Shown here in pieces: positions 14,330 through 25,180 of a stretch of DNA of 64,000 bases. The position numbers and the translations under genes were made by a program. Source of the stretch: Chaetorhynchus papuensis. Taxonomy: Eukaryota > Chordata > Aves > Passeriformes > Rhipiduridae. Under the pieces are notes generated by a model. The model had not been told where the DNA came from and did no database searches. It was given only the letters and a program-made list of their open reading frames with translations. Location: contig VWYX01001216.1 of assembly GCA_013396525.1 (NCBI GenBank), forward strand, positions 124,001-188,000, in the 5' to 3' direction. How positions within the stretch are numbered: the first letter of the stretch is position 1; each line of letters begins with the position of its first letter.

Positions 14330-14850
14330 GCAGCCTCACCTTGAGTTCTGGGGGCAGTTTTGGGCGCCACAGTATAAAAAAAGACATTAAGCTAATAGAC
14401 AATGTCCAAAGAAGGGCCAGAAGGAATGGGAGGAGTCTAGAGGGGAGGCCATATGAGGAGCTCCTGAGGGCACTTGGTTTGTTCAGCCTGGAGAAGTGGA
14501 GTCTGGGGGGACACCTCAATGCTGTCTTCAACTTCCTCATGAGGAGAAGCCTAGGGGCAGGTACCAGACTACACTCTTGTGACCAGTAACAGAGCTTGAG
14601 GAAACAGCATGAAGCTGAGTCATGGGAGGTTTAGGTTGGATATCAGGAAGTTTTTCACCCAGAGGGTGATTTTAAAACTGGAACAAGGCTTCTCAGGGCA
14701 ATGGTCATGGCACCAAGCCTGAGTTCAAGAAGCAGTTGAACAGTGCTTTCAGTCATAGGGTGGGATTGTTGGGATGCCCTGTGCAGGGCCAGGAGCTGGA
14801 CTCAATCCTGATGGGTCCCTTCCAACTCAGCGTGCTCTATGATTCTACGA
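14330..14850 (+). mobile_element. CR1 LINE, 3'-truncated-type copy (3' end present)
   Basis: The plus strand reads as the CR1 3' region: a TTTTGGGCGCCACAGT-like block, the GGAGAAGTGGAGTCTGG segment, the block TATCAGGAAGTTTTTCACCC, and the terminal GATGGGTCCCTTCCAACTCAG followed by CTATGATTCTACGA. The 5' part of the element is missing, as is usual for CR1. A 19-base A-run just downstream (from about 14911) is separate. Confidence 0.9.
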
Positions 14851-17607
14851 AGGTGTTGCTAGAATGGTGATGTCACTGAAACCAGAAGTAAGCCTCTTAT
14901 CCATAAAATGAAAAAAAAAAAAAAAAAGATTACACCCACAGGAAATACAAACATTAAGGTAAGAGAATGTTTTAATTACAACATCTTTCTGTAGTCCAGT
15001 TCCCAGTGCATGATGCACAGCTTTAGAGAAGACAGGGCAGGAAATTATCTAAATAAATGAGTCCTCAGCCATCCTGCACTAGAACTAGGGTGGGAGGTGA
15101 CCAGATTGTTAGAAGCCTGCAGGAATAAAAAAAACCCCTCCAACTCTGTAATGGCTCCTCTCTGTTCCCTGAAGTATCAATTGATGTCATTGCGTGGGCA
15201 TTACTGCCATTAAATGACTGTTCCTAACATGTCCCATTCTGCAGTTCAACTGGTCTCTTGCTCTCCCAGTGAGTGTAGAAAATGGTTTATTTCCTTTCTC
15301 AAAACATGTTACATATTTGAAAATTTACCATGTTTCCCATAATCTTCTCTAGTTTTAGGATTTCCAGATATGATAATTGCCATGATTTGTCATACAAGGT
15401 TTCATTAAACTGACTTTTCACTGTGTGCTTTTTCTCCCTGTGTTACTTGGTCTTTCTGTGCACTGACTTTCTTAAACTGAACTCTAGTCCATTGTGTGGG
15501 TAGCAGATTTTCAGACAGGATGTTATAAAGATGTTTTAATTTTTTTAAAAGTGTTTCTTTTTTTCCCTTCTGTGAAATCAGCAGAGCAACACAGGCGCAA
15601 GAGAAGATTGCTAAATTAGACAAAGTCAGTCTTGATTCTTTCCTGATAGGTGAAAGTACAAGTATCTCATTAAGAAATGCTTACACATAATTTCTGTAAA
15701 TAGAAGTCTCATTTGAAGATAGTATTTGGAGCTCCCTTTTGGCTACCTCCTTTCAAGGACCCCTTTCCAGAACTCTTCCTTTTGTAAAGATACAACAGCT
15801 GAATTTGTCATTGAGAACACTGGTAATTCTGTTGCAGGGGTGGGCAGTGAATGCCTTTTTCAAGGTTATCTGTGAATTTAATGTGTGGTTACTTTGTGTG
15901 AACCATTCCTGATCGAATTCTGGTAGCTTACCTTCAGCTTGTAATGAAACTAGAAGAGCCAAGTGGTGATGTTATGTTTGATGTCCTCCTCCTGTTCCAG
16001 GGATCAGGAGGTGTCATTGAGCCCCCACTGCAGGACATCTGCTGCTGGTAACATGTACCTGAGCATCCATGTGCTGACTGTACACTGGCCTCTGAAAAGC
16101 GGCTTGCTGTCTGTACTCCATTTAGCAGACAAGATAAATTCCTGTTCTCTGGAGAATTCAGAGTACAACTGCTTCTGCAGACAGGAGATTTATTGGACAA
16201 GGCCCTACAAAAAAGCTCCCGAGAGGGAAGGATGGGGAAATGTTTTGAATGCAGTTTGCTGACGGATGGCTCTGCCATTTCTGAAAAGGTTTTGGAGATA
16301 GAAGGAACCCCAGTTCTTTGCAGCTTGTAGTATGATGGTAAGCCCCTCCCCCTATTTAAGGGAACTAATAGTCTGTATCGGCAAGTTTGTTTATCAACAG
16401 TAAAAATATTTGGAACCAAGTTAATGTTTTAAAAGTAATGTTACATTCGTTATGTGTTGCTTTCCCTGGAACTTGCCTGTTTATAGTAAGGTAACTGTTC
16501 CCTCCTACTGTAACAGCTCTCTGAAGTTGGGTGGGGAGGGTCTGCAGCCCAAGGATGGGTATCTGCTGAATAACCCCTACCACCAGTGTGGCAGGGTTAG
16601 CTGCAGTCTATCCATGAGGCAAGTAAAAAGCTGTACACACCAGGGTGCCGAGTCCTGCAGCTACAGGCATTGTACCTGCTGCAAAGGAAAAGAGATGTGA
16701 ATTCTCTGTCCCACCTCCCTTGTCGGTGGAAGAAGCGGTATGAATCTACCGCATGGGATATGGCCTCCGAAGAGCTTTTAACAGCTGCTTGGAGCCCAGA
16801 AAGCTACTTGTTATTTAACGGTGTAGAGTCTTGCCCTGGGCAAGATTCAGTGGCTTCTGTATGTTTATATGGAGGAGAGAGCATTTGCAGTGTGTGCCAC
16901 CCTGCAGGCGAGTGCTTTCTCCGTCCTGCTGTCCAGAAGGGTCACACAGCCCTTCATCCGATGTACTTAGAAAGAACTTTGGAAAAGGGGCAAAGCTGCT
17001 CTGAAAAATGCTTCATTAGAGCACTGGTGAGTGCCTGATGGTGGCATTGGTTCTGTGTATAAGAACAGCAACCTCTCTGGCACGCAGAGGAAGCAGTGCC
17101 CTAGCCAAGAGACAGTGGAAGACCCTCTGCTGTGAACGCACTCCACACCAGTTCCTTCTGGCGCTGAGACAACTCTGGAACAGAGGTGATTTGCCTGCAG
17201 TGTTGAGCACACCACAGCACGTCTCTGGTGTGCCGCAGCCCGGCGCAGCTGCTGAACCCTGGCCATGCCCCTTCTCCTCTCCCGGCTGCCGGGTCTCATG
17301 AAGCTCCGACTTCACTACTGGCCAGATACAGTGCTACAAACAGTTCCTTTGGATAATGGAACAGTAGCATCCAACTCCAGCTGTTTTGAGCTCCTATTGC
17401 AGAGAAGAGGTGCTGTGGGGGACTCAGCATACTGGAAAATGCAGAAATCAAGTATTTAATATGCTTTTCACATACAGGGAAAACAGAGGTAGAAAGGTGA
17501 GAAAGCTTGAGCTAACAACGATAGTTGTAGACTTCTTTGCTCAGATCTTGGAGCTATTTCAAGAGTCAGGAAAACAGCTGAAAGAACTTTGCTTGAAGGG
17601 ATGTCAC
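14851..17607. other. Intergenic, no gene recognised
   Basis: Several overlapping open frames of 60-120 codons occur at 15.9-17.3 kb on both strands. They lack recognisable domains, consistent splice structure or codon bias, so I treat them as chance. A CAPS or VMAC orthologue was looked for here and not seen. Confidence 0.5.
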
Positions 17608-18029
17608 TGATAGGGAAGATGTGTGATAATGTCTTTACAAACAATTCGATGGGTTGACTTCTTTGAAATGGGTCTCAGTGTCTCTACTGACTTCAAGCTG
17701 CAGGTTTGTTACAGAGCCCAGGGAGCTTGGCTCCCGAAACAGACAAGTGGGTCTGCACAGGCCTGAACTTCCGAACCTTGGGATAAAAGGACAGGTTCAA
17801 GGGGGAATGTGGCTGCACCTTCCTGGTACCTCAGCCACCGGGGAAAGGAAGAGGGCAACATGCAGCCGGGAGTTTAGGATAAAAGGAGGCTGCGCCCTCC
17901 AAAACCTCGAGAGAGAAAACCCCGCGGGCGTGTGCCCCAGTGGACTCTCTCCCTTTATTCGAATAAAGTTGCAGGACTCCTCTGTCTCTTTTATGGACAC
18001 TGGCTTTCCAGAACGTGATTTTCCGTACA
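17608..18029 (+). repeat. 5' LTR of the class I ERV
   Basis: It starts TGATAGGGAAG and ends TTTTCCGTACA. It matches 23616-24068 closely, but lacks about 15 bases near GGGTG and a stretch around GTAGGCGGTTCGGG that the 3' copy keeps. It contains GGATAAAAGGAGG as a TATA-like box and CGAATAAA as the poly(A) signal. The differences from the 3' LTR give a clock for integration. Confidence 0.88.
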
Positions 18030-18032
18030 AAA

Positions 18033-18050
18033 TGGGGACTCGTCTGGGAT
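18033..18050 (+). other. Primer binding site, tRNA-Pro-like
   Basis: TGGGGACTCGTCTGGGAT follows the 5' LTR by 3 bases. It differs at two positions from the usual proline-tRNA primer site of gammaretroviruses, TGGGGGCTCGTCCGGGAT. The position and sequence support a class I assignment. Confidence 0.8.
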
Positions 18051-18289
18051 TCTTCCAACATCTGGGGCCTGCACGTGGCAAGAGGAGCTGGACGCATGCC
18101 TCACCCCGGTTTAGATGGCCAGCTCCCTTCAGCGCTGGCTGGCACCGGACGATTGATTGGGTACCCAAGACCCACAGACGAGTGACAGACATGGTGGGGG
18201 GGAGGGGGGGGGGTCCGTGAATAGTCCACAGGAAAGGACCACTGGAAGTCTCACTGGTGAGTACAGTGGGAACTTCGGGGAATAAAGCA

Positions 18290-18690
18290 CGGCAGGATGC
18301 CCAGAGGGAGCTGTAGAGGAAAGTCGAGACAGGGTCTCGGCAACAGGGGATGGACGCCCAGAGGGGGCAGTAAGGGAAAGTCGAGAAAGGTCTTGGCAAT
18401 CCATGCCCAGAGGGGACACTAACGGAAGCCGAGAAAGGGTCTCGGCAATCCACGCCCACAGTGGGAACTTTGGGGAGTAAAACATGGCAGGATGCCAGGG
18501 GGGTCAGTTAAGGAAAGTCGAGAAAGGGTCTCTACTATAGGGATGACAATCCCAGAATACCTCCCAAGGGTCCTTTGGGAGAATGTTGAGATGATTTGCA
18601 CATTCTCCCAGAGGCAGTTAAGGACATGGATGCCCAGAGGGGGCAGTAAGGGGAGTCGATAAGGGGTCTTGGCAACAGAGGATGGATGGT
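18290..18690 (+). repeat. Tandem repeat in the ERV leader
   Basis: About five to six degenerate copies of a unit near 65 bp are seen. The markers are GATGCCCAGAGGGGGCAGTA, then AAAGTCGAGAAAGGGTCTCGG and CAATCC or CAACAG. Copies near 18297, 18354, 18402, 18450 and 18628 vary in length and one is interrupted. It lies between the primer site and gag, where packaging sequences are usually found. Confidence 0.7.
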
Positions 18691-18989
18691 GTTGGTTTGG
18701 GAAAGGATTGGTTGAAGGGGAGTGTGAAGGAATATACTTAAGGAAAATATCAACTGGAGACTATGTGATAAGGAAAGAAACGAGAAACTGTGAGGACTGG
18801 GATGTTCTCCGCCTTATCTTCAAAATCTGCCGTCTAATACAGGGCCGGCTGCAAGTCTTTTGTACTCCTGGCTTCCAGGATAGGGAAAACAGGGAGGTAT
18901 TGTTCCTACACCCCCGGGTCATTATGGAGCCTGGTTGAAGGATTTGGGTTTGTCTGCCTGCTACTCAGGACTTAAGGGGGTTCCTCCAT

Positions 18990-19780
18990 GGTGAGGAGTG
19001 CCGAGGCCAGGTGTGGAAATGCAGGATCGGCGGCACGGGCTGGGGGCCTGTGGGGACGTGCGGGGCCGGGCCAGGGCTGTGGGGCAGCCGGGGCTCAGCA
19101 CTGGGCGGTGCCCAACACCGCCACCCCCGTGGGCAGGGGCTGCTATGGCCGCCCAGCCCCATGAGGTTGGCTGCGGGATGTCTTGTCTGCCTGCCCGTCC
19201 CTGTGGCACCGTCGGCTGTGCCCTCCCGCCGAGCTGCGCCGGCACCTGCTGCTTTACAGAGGTTGTGGTGCTGGGAAAGTGGCCCGGGGGCCCGGATGGG
19301 TGTGCTGGCAGGGCGCGTCTGGACACCGCGGCTGGACGGGGACCGGCGTTGGTATATGGCGTTAAGAGACAATGTATCACCAAAGGCTGGCCTGATATAA
19401 GAAGGGATTTTGTTTGGGTAACTGGGGAGGTGAGTGATTTTTCTGAGTTTGGCAGCTGTGGGAGAGTGAGAGCCCACAGGCATCTGGAGCAGGGACTGGA
19501 GAGGTGGCAGAGTGGGCCCTTGCAGGAGTTAGTTAGAAAGGCACATCAGGTATATGAAAGAAAGGATGGGGAAAAGGTACAGGCAAAGATAATGGCACCG
19601 TCCTTACAACCCCCGGTGGGAAAAAACATGTAGGGAGCCCCAGGACCAAAGGAAAGTGGGTGGCCACCAGGATAGTGATTGGGAAGGAATCAATGTGCCA
19701 TTTGTAAGAAACAAGAAGAGAGCATTAGAAATGGATTGCTAAGGGTGTCAGGATCTCCTATTGTACCAAGGCCTCACCAC
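18990..19780 (+). pseudogene. ERV gag remnant
   Basis: The stretch is GC-rich at first. It then encodes a segment with a LVRKAHQVYERKDGEK pattern, like the end of a class I capsid domain, followed near 19690 by a CAIC start of a zinc-knuckle-like motif that is then lost. Stops and frame changes separate the pieces. The GC-rich part (19000-19340) is open in several frames but not recognisable. Confidence 0.5.
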
Positions 19781-19799
19781 ACTGGAGCCCTTGCTGGAC

Positions 19800-20110
19800 T
19801 GAGAAGTGTGTTTCCTAGTAGACACGGGAGCCTCCCTGTCTACTTTGAATTTTATGCCAAAGGGGGACAATTGTCCAAGTCTTCTTTTGGTAAGTGGGAA
19901 AGATGAGCAGGTGCGTTTTATTCAACTGCTATTGGTGAATGTGGGAGACAGGTTGGAAATGCATGAGTTTCTGTTTGTTCATAGTTGTCGTTGTGGTTTG
20001 CTGGGAGGGAATTTGGTGACTGAGTTGGGAATGCGAGTTAGTGTTGTGAGGAGTGATGGGGAGGCTAGTGCTGTTGTGACACTGTGTAAATTATCTGATA
20101 AAGCTTATGC
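19800..20110 (+). pseudogene. ERV protease remnant
   Basis: A retroviral aspartic protease core, VDTGAS, begins near 19818. It is followed by a flap-like region and a LLGGNLVTELG segment resembling the C-terminal protease motif. This is the best preserved pol-proximal piece, but the flanks are frame-shifted, so no Gag-Pro-Pol reading is possible. Confidence 0.72.
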
Positions 20111-20259
20111 TAAAGTGAACCCAGAAGTGTGGGCAGTCCCAGAGGAATGTGGAAAAGTGGATATGGAGCCTCCCCAGATTACTCTGAGGCAATCAGGACA
20201 AGTGAGTCTAAAAACCAATACCCTCTTCCAAGGGAAGGAAGGAAGGGGTTGCTGCCTGT

Positions 20260-20881
20260 TGCTGCTGTTAAAGGTGGGTCTTTTGGAGCTGCATATGTCT
20301 CCACATAACACTCCTATCCTTCCAGTTATGGTGCAGGACCTAAGAATAAATAATGAAACGCAGGCACTCCACGGTCCCAGATCCTTATACCATCTTGAAC
20401 CAGGTTCCCTCCTCATGCTGCTACTATTCAGGACTTGATTTATAAGATGCTTTCTGGGGATGCCTACTTACAGAGCACAGTAAATAGTATTTTGCCTTTG
20501 AGTGGGAACAAGAAGGGGAAGGGATTATTTGGTCAAGTTATTAACCAAATTTACTCTATCTCTAGGAATTAGGTTATTGCAGTATGTGAAGGACTTAACT
20601 CCTATCTGGAGAATGGAAGGAGGTGGTAGGGGAAGCCACCAGGGGTTTTCTGGCTGGAGGGAGGCTTGGAGTGCCTGAAGGGAAGGCACAGGTGATGGAC
20701 GGAAAGGTTGAAGGTTTGGGGAATATTTTGACTGAAGGCTTGTGTTGGCCTGGAGGGGATCCAGGGAATCTTGGAGGTGCTGTTGCCCAGGGCTAAAGGG
20801 GAGCTGTGAAAAATTTTAGGATTAATAGAGTATTGCAAGACGGGGACTATTCTGTGACTTTTTAAACCCAGATAGCCCCAA
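20260..20881 (+). pseudogene. ERV reverse transcriptase remnant with internal deletion
   Basis: The fingers/palm start (a VQDLRINNE-like block near 20330 and a PYTILNQVP-like block in another frame) is followed within 200 bp by the active-site region. Most of the palm is therefore deleted. The catalytic motif reads YVKD instead of YVDD at 20583-20594. The stretch then runs into the nested LTR at 20882. Confidence 0.62.
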
Positions 20882-21448
20882 TGTTGTGGTACGGACTGAA
20901 TCACCCCAAACCGGGCCAAGAGACACTTCAGAGACAGAGTCCAAGACGTGGGTATTTGCTTTATTTGGCGCTGGGTGTGTGGGGGATCGCTCCTCCAAAC
21001 ACACACACCCAGCACTTCCTACAACACAATATTATGGGTAAAATTCATGGATAGTCATCACATTCCTTGGGATAGGAGTGATTATACAAATTAGCTCTCA
21101 GAAGTCATTAATATCATTAGCATATGTGTCACACATGCATGGTGTGTCCTGGTGGTCACACTGAGGAAGGCCCCTCTTCCTCCTCGGGGGTCTTTCTGAT
21201 GAAGGCTAGTAGTTTTTATCAAAATTCACTTTTCACTTTTCTTTCTGGGGCATGCACAGTCCTTTGTAGAATGATTCAGCGGTTTCTGTGTTGGTTTCAA
21301 GTAAATTCTTGTTCCTTTTATCTTGACAAGATTAAGGTGAATCCTGCTTCTTAGGTTTTGTGATCAACATTTGCTGTCTCCCAATAGTTAACTGTGCTCC
21401 CATGAGTTAACTATTGATCAATCTTATCAGGCCACCAGAAAGACAGCA
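20882..21448 (-). repeat. Nested solo LTR (different ERV family), inserted in pol
   Basis: On the minus strand this ends ...CCGTACCACAACA and has AATAAAGCAAATACCCACG as poly(A) signal about 80 bases before that end. Flanking pol text changes abruptly at both borders: RT/tether-like before, and an RNase H start (PDLEKEFELYVDV-like) soon after. Its far border is approximate because an inverted repeat lies there (21370-21450). It must be younger than the host provirus. Confidence 0.6.
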
Positions 21449-21454
21449 AACCTT

Positions 21455-22215
21455 CAGCCAGACTTAGAAAAGGAATTTGAATTATATGTGGATGTTAAAC
21501 AGTGCTGTGCCAAAGGAATTCTAGTGCTAAAATGTTTGACCCGTTGGCGAGGGGGTGGCCCCATTCTTTGCCGTAACGGTAACTGTGCAGGATTGTGCAG
21601 CCACGGCTTTGATGGTAACTGACGTCAGGATTGTTAAAGTCTGGCATCAAGTTCTAAATGGATGACCAGCACTAGGTTGTTACAGTATGAAACCTCTTTA
21701 ATGGAACAGGAGGATTTAGAATTGAGAAGCGGGGAAGGGTTTAACCCAGCTTCCTGTTCAACCGGTCCCAAGGAAGGAGCCTAAAAGGAGGCTCATGACT
21801 GTATCCAGGTAACAGCTGTACAGGATACCCCTTGGCCAAATGACGGACAGGTGACAGATCTTCAAGAGTAATAGGAGGAAAACAAGTTACTGGATACGCT
21901 ATAGTAAAAGGAAGGGAATTGCAAGAGAAGCTACCATGCACATGGTCAGCACAGACCACAGAATTGTATGCCTTAATAAAAGCCTGCAAATTCTGTCAAG
22001 GAAAGGTGGTGAATATATTTACAGATTCAAAGTATGCATGTAGCGTGGTACATGTGTTTGGAAAGCTGGGAGGAAAGAGGTTTATTAACCTGCAGGGAAA
22101 AATGTTAGCTCATGAGAGCTCAGTTACTCGCCTGTTGGAGGTGGTGAATTTACCAAAAGAGGTAGAAATAATACATGTTAGGGGACATCAGGCTCATAAG
22201 AGACAATAGGTAATC
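21455..22215 (+). pseudogene. ERV RNase H remnant
   Basis: The tether/RNase H segment resumes after the nested LTR. The clearest block, 21900-22209, holds a QTTELYALIKAC helix, an NIFTDSKYA motif (catalytic Asp region) and a VRGHQAHK end. The upstream half is broken by stops. Confidence 0.68.
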
Positions 22216-22399
22216 AACTGGCCAATGGAGATGTTCAGAAAGCAGCACTTCTGCCAGAGGTCTCTGGGATCCTCCCTTTTGCTCCCTGTGGTTCAACCGT
22301 TGCTGAGGGGAGGGGGGAGTGGTGCTGTCTTTTCCACCAGAGGAGCTGGAGATGATTAAAGGCAGTGGGGCAGAAGAACGAGGGGAAAATTGATTTGCG

Positions 22400-23390
22400 A
22401 AGGACAGTAAACAGTGGATGCCAGGAGCTTTGACCCTGCAAATATTAAAACAACTCCATGGGGGGAATCATTTTGGCTCTCAAGGATTGGCAGAAGCCTT
22501 CTTCAAGATGTACTGCCTCGGGTCTTTTTGTTTTAGCAAAACGAGCTACTGAGGGGTGTCTGGCTAAAGTTAATAGCCAGACTACAGAGGAGATTGCAAG
22601 GCAGAAGAGTGACCTCGGGCTATACATCCTTTCCAAGGAATGTATGGGTGTATTCCAAGGAATAATGGGTGTATGTTGCAGAGGTGCCCCAGGCGAGAGG
22701 GTTTAAATATCCTCTGGTAGTGGTATGCTGGCTGGCAGGGTGGCCAGAGGTGTTCCTGGCCACATCAGCAACTATTGCATCAGTTATTAACGTATTTTTG
22801 GAACAAATAATGCCAGGATATGTGATAGTGAAGGCACTGGACTCGGATGGAGGAACTCATTTTACAGGGTGATCCTTCAAGGGATTATGGCTGCTTTGAG
22901 AATTCAGTGGGACCTCCATACCCCCTGGCACTCTCAGAATTCAGGTCAAGTAAAAGGATGAATGGACAAATAAAGAAACATCTTTGAAGCTGGTGACAGA
23001 AACTAAGATGCCATGGGTATGGCTTTTGCCATTAGCTTTGGCAAGAATAAGAGCCAAACCCCAAGGAACTCATTTCCCTTTGAATTCATTTTCAGTGTGG
23101 TGGGGAGGTGAAGATGTAAATTTAAACCAGTATGTGGCCAGGATACTGTGTCTTGTGTAATCTCTTTGACAGGAAGCCCAGTTAGCACAGATGCTGCCTT
23201 TGGACTTTGTTGTTCATAACATCCAACCAGGACCGCAGGAACAGCAGTCAGGACAGCTGAACACAGGTGGACACATCATACTTGGGTCAGGGTCCCCTAA
23301 ACCCCAGAGATTTGGACTTCTCAGCAGTTGGAAAAGGAAGGGACACCTCGGCATTCAGTAGCCTACAGATCACCTACAAGGACCTCTAGT
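22400..23390 (+). pseudogene. ERV integrase remnant
   Basis: An integrase zinc-finger-like start (HGGNHFG near 22450) is followed by a catalytic core with KYPLVVVCWLAGWPE and DSDGGTHFTG (about 22843-22872), the region of the second catalytic Asp. Stops and shifts follow. No envelope gene is recognisable between here and the 3' LTR; the pol end runs almost directly to the polypurine tract. Confidence 0.65.
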
Positions 23391-23600
23391 GATTAATGGG
23401 TTAATATGAACTGTCATTGTCTGCTTTATTCTCTGCATTTACTGTATTCTCTGTTTCTCTGTATTTACCTGCCACACCTGGTGCAGGGGCCAGACGTGGA
23501 AAGGTTGGGAGAGGGTGTTTCAAATGTTAAGCTTTACGCCATGCCAGGTTGTTAAAAAAGGTTAATAATAACCAGGGTTTGTAAAGTCAGATCGAGAAAT

Positions 23601-23615
23601 AAGAAGAGGAGGAAT
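23601..23615 (+). other. Polypurine tract of the class I ERV
   Basis: AAGAAGAGGAGGAAT lies directly before the TG of the 3' LTR, the expected place for plus-strand priming. Confidence 0.75.
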
Positions 23616-24068
23616 TGATAGGGAAGATGTGTGATAATGTCTTTACAAACAATTCGATGGGTGAGGGCACGGGTGTTAACCTCTTTGAAATGGGTCTCAC
23701 TGTCTCTACTGACTTCAAGCTGCAGGTTTGTTACAGAGCCCAGGGAGCTTGGCTCCCGAAACAGACAAGTGGGTCTGCACAGGCCTGAACTTCTGAACCT
23801 TGGGATAAAAGGACAGGTTCAAGGGGGAATGTGGTAGGCGGTTCGGGAAGGCTGCACCTTCCTGGTACCTCGGCCACCGGGGAAAGGAAGAGGGCAACAT
23901 GCGGCCGAGAGTTTAGGATAAAAGGAGGCTGCGCCCTCCAAAACCTCGAGAGAGAAAACCCCGCGGGCGTGTGCCCCAGTGGACTCTCTCCCTTTATTCG
24001 AATAAATTTGCAGGACTCCTCTGTCTCTTTTATGGACACTGAGTTTTCATTGAATGGTTTTCCGTACA
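23616..24068 (+). repeat. 3' LTR of the class I ERV
   Basis: It starts TGATAGGGAAG and ends TTTTCCGTACA. It has the GGATAAAAGGAGG box and CGAATAAA poly(A) signal. It is about 30 bp longer than the 5' LTR. Related copies or fragments are at 42802-43100, 44821-45198 and, reversed, 57316-57610. Confidence 0.88.
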
Positions 24069-24519
24069 TCACCGAGAAGGCACAGTAGAGCGTTGTCTTT
24101 TTATTAGCATACTGTGAACAACTGGAAAAATAAATGTATACAACGTCCCTATAGCCTGTGTCAAAGCATCTTTATTATTTCAGAGGGAAACAGGGCCATA
24201 CGGCAGTATAGGCACAGACAGAGAATTAAAACACAATCCCTGAAAATTCATTTAAAATACTTAAAGAACCATCAAGGAAGAGTTGTAGACTCTACTAAAA
24301 AAAAAAAAAAAAAACAAAACAACCGCCAAACACAAATAAAAGACTCTGCCCCCACAAAAATGCAAAACACAACGAAGCAAAGCCACACCACCCTCTCTGC
24401 CCCGCAAACAGCCAGTAAAGACAAACGGCAGGATCAGAGCCCCGGGTTCAGGCAAAGAGCCTGAGAGCTGCGGGTGGGGCAACTGGGAACAGGAAGTAGA
24501 AATCCTTTAGGAAAGTGAC

Positions 24520-25180
24520 TGTACGGGTGTGCTCGGGCACCGGCTGCCGTGGAACGCGGACCGCGCGGGCGGGGCCGGCCGGGGTTCCTGGCCCGTGAAG
24601 GGTCCCGGTCCCCGCGGGAGGCGGGGGTGGGGGGGTGTGGCCTCCGCACGCGCCACGCGCGTGCCCGCGGGACGATCCCTGGCCTGCCCCCTCGCGGGGC
24701 GGGGCCGCGCAGCCTCTCGCGATCCCTCGGCCGTGCCCTTGTCGCCATGGCGGGGTATTGGGACGGCCCCGAAGGCGAGCAGTGCCCGCAGCGCACCTGG
24801 CTCGCCACGCGCGTGGGCGCGGCCGCGGGTGGGCATCGGGGAGAACGGGGCACACGGGGGGGCGGCCGAGCGGGGCCCGGGCCCGGGCATTGACGCGCAG
24901 TGCTGTGTTACAGGCCTGGTCGGGGCGGCATATCGCATCATCCTGCTGCGGCCCGGCTCGGCTCTGGCCGCGTTGCAGACGGCGGCGGCGGACAGTGTCA
25001 CGATGGGTAAGGGCCGGGACTCTCGGCAGTGTCATTGTCGGTGGGGGCCGGGACCCTCGGCAGTGTAACTATAGGGTGGGACTCCCGCACACCGCAGGGG
25101 CTCGGCCTCGCCTCTGCCCGGTCTGGCTGCGCCCTCACACCTGCCCTTGCCTCTGCCCCTGCACGGTTTCGGTGCTTCTG
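24520..25180. promoter_or_regulatory. NDUFA11: CpG island promoter of NDUFA11
   Basis: This is a sharp block of high G+C with many CpGs (for example GGACCGCGCGGGCGGGGCC and CGCACGCGCCACGCGCG) around the first two exons. No TATA box is near the start codon, as expected for a housekeeping CpG promoter. Long open frames on both strands here are side effects of composition. Confidence 0.8.

Larger units (their letters stand above)
17608..24068 (+). mobile_element. Class I (gamma-like) endogenous retrovirus, degenerate, with nested LTR
   Basis: This is an old provirus bounded by LTRs that begin TG and end CA, with TCAC on both sides (17604-17607 and 24069-24072). A 4-bp duplication is typical of gammaretrovirus-like integration. 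Inside, in order, are a primer binding site close to tRNA-Pro, a tandem-repeat leader, gag remnants, a protease motif, reverse transcriptase remnants, a nested minus-strand LTR, RNase H and integrase remnants, and a polypurine tract. No env was recognised. All frames are broken by stops and frameshifts and pol has internal deletions, so it is non-coding as it stands. Confidence 0.88.

Noticed and set aside
16670..17315. Overlapping frames of 90-120 codons where VMAC or CAPS might lie by human synteny
   Set aside because: No coiled coil (VMAC) or EF-hand pattern (CAPS) is visible in any of them.
17797..18485. Minus-strand frame of 220 codons with repeated Ser/Leu/Pro phrases
   Set aside because: It is antisense to the ERV LTR and leader repeats. 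The phrases repeat because the DNA repeats.
18961..19633. Open frames of 129-211 codons on both strands
   Set aside because: GC-rich part of the ERV gag region. Frames on both strands are open together; only the end of the plus frame looks gag-like.
24434..25035. Long minus-strand frames (up to 195 codons) opposite NDUFA11 exons 1-2
   Set aside because: Three overlapping frames are open at once, rich in Arg/Pro/Ala/Gly, which is the mark of a CpG island and not of coding sequence.
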